Shown here piece by piece: positions 63,368 through 64,000 of a stretch of 64,000 nt of DNA (positions are counted from its first letter, which is position 1; each line of letters begins with the position of its first letter). This stretch comes from Croceibacterium ferulae. GTDB lineage: Bacteria > Pseudomonadota > Alphaproteobacteria > Sphingomonadales > Sphingomonadaceae. The stretch lies in contig NZ_QZVQ01000010.1 in assembly GCF_003660445.1 (NCBI RefSeq), positions 1 through 64,000 on the forward strand. The letters run 5' to 3'. The translations under genes and the position numbers were made by a program. Below the pieces are notes generated by a model. It made no database searches. It had not been told where the DNA came from and saw only the letters and a program-made list of their open reading frames with translations.

Positions 63368-64000
63368 GGGTGCAGGCTGGTGTTTGCAAACGCGGGGGCA
63401 TCCGGATGGCCCAGCCTGGCCGCGATCATGCAAGTGAGTCCCGCCGGCGCGAAGTCCATCTGCACCTCGCCGCTGCCATCGGCCGACAGCCCGCGGCGGA
63501 TCAGCCGCGTTCCGAAGCCGTTCGCCATTGCCGGAGTGACGGACGGCCCCTCGCGTTCCTGCCAGGTGAGGCTGAACTCGCGGTCTGCGTCGTCGCTGAT
63601 GGACCAGGTGATGGCGACCCGCCCTTCATCATTGGATAGGGCACCATATTTCAGCGCATTGGTGCACAATTCGTGCACGATCATGGCGAGCGAAACCGCC
63701 ATCTGCGGAGCAAGGGCAACGTCCGGCCCATTCAGCGTGAAGCGGGTGATGGCCTCGCCTGCGGTTGCCTCCGCCGATCGGCGGATCGTCTCCGCAACCA
63801 GTGTGCTGCCCCAATGGGCATCGGTCAGCAGCGAATGGGCCGCTGCCAACGCCTTCAGCCGCGCCTCGAAGATCGCCTGTGCCGAAGCAGCGCCAGGCAC
63901 CGCGCGGAACGACTGACCCGCCAGCCCCTGCACGACTGCCAGCGTGTTCTTCACCCGGTGGTTGAGTTCGCCGATCAGCAGCGCCTGCCGCTCCTCATAC
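63364..64000 (-). CDS. HWE-family sensor histidine kinase, C-terminal part (cut by window end)
   Basis: About 212 residues are visible; the frame continues beyond 64000. The H-box GELNHRVKNTLAVVQGLA, the N-box MIVHELCTNALKYGALS and the G-box NGFGTRLIRRGLS define the HWE/HisKA_2 type used in light and general stress signalling. The visible part is the dimerisation and ATP-binding region. The N-terminal sensor (often PAS or LOV) lies outside the window. Confidence 0.88.
   Translation of the reverse strand, partial: YEERQALLIGELNHRVKNTLAVVQGLAGQSFRAVPGAASAQAIFEARLKALAAAHSLLTDAHWGSTLVAETIRRSAEATAGEAITRFTLNGPDVALAPQMAVSLAMIVHELCTNALKYGALSNDEGRVAITWSISDDADREFSLTWQEREGPSVTPAMANGFGTRLIRRGLSADGSGEVQMDFAPAGLTCMIAARLGHPDAPAFANTSLHP

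Overview
The window is high-GC DNA (roughly 60-67 % by eye) from an alphaproteobacterium, most likely a member of the Sphingomonadales (sphingomonad or Erythrobacter type). The basis is the core gene set and order (ftsB-like gene, pdhA with a lipoyl-bearing pdhB, then a squalene/phytoene-synthase-like gene), the separate glyQ and glyS genes, ppdK, an HWE-type histidine kinase, and family types common in that order. The species cannot be named from sequence alone. About 25 kb of accessory DNA on the left is joined to about 38.6 kb of ordinary chromosome on the right, and the joint is a tRNA-Arg(CCT) gene at 25253-25329 (minus strand).

Region A (1 to about 13.1 kb) is mixed accessory DNA. It holds a TrlF-type PHP/ATPase (candidate defence gene), a VOC-fold protein, an orphan VirD4-type coupling-protein module (4.3-7.2 kb), a DUF6683-like secreted protein, a DUF2243 membrane protein, a 490-residue protein I do not recognise, two small unknown proteins and a large serine recombinase. 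The recombinase reading frame runs into a 47-bp copy of the 3' part of the tRNA-Arg gene.

Region B (13082-25299) is a 12.2-kb element bounded by perfect 47-bp direct repeats of the tRNA 3' end. A tyrosine integrase lies beside the tRNA. It is a decayed prophage. It keeps a head-morphogenesis protein, a DUF2213 protein, Rz/Rz1-type lysis sequences and a tail-fibre-like SGNH hydrolase, but no terminase, portal, complete major capsid or tape-measure gene is visible. Several genes look like products of internal deletions. A capsid-cement N-terminus is fused to a tail-tube C-terminus, a tail-assembly-chaperone N-terminus is fused in frame to an Rz-spanin C-terminus, an early phage gene is truncated at both ends, and the integrase has lost its N-terminus. 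Cargo-like genes include an O-acyltransferase, a membrane protein, a DUF6894 protein and a 52-residue zinc-ribbon protein.

Region C (25.3-64 kb) is core chromosome. It carries a TetR regulator divergent from a DUF2339 membrane protein, heme oxygenase, an FtsB-like protein, pdhA-pdhB, trmFO, gyrA, ychF, pth, rplY, two tandem TraB/GumN proteins, glyQ-glyS, ppdK, comF, hisI, cysK with an MFS exporter, a PilZ protein, tyrS, a DOMON/NamZ/M24 peptidase operon, trmJ, nrdR, glyA, rpiB, and a response regulator with an HWE kinase cut by the window edge. Two further points stand out. A small secreted-protein gene at 59.3-59.6 kb is broken by a third copy of a 7-bp repeat. A hairpin-rich noncoding stretch with repeated C5-C6 runs lies at 51.58-51.79 kb and may encode a small RNA.
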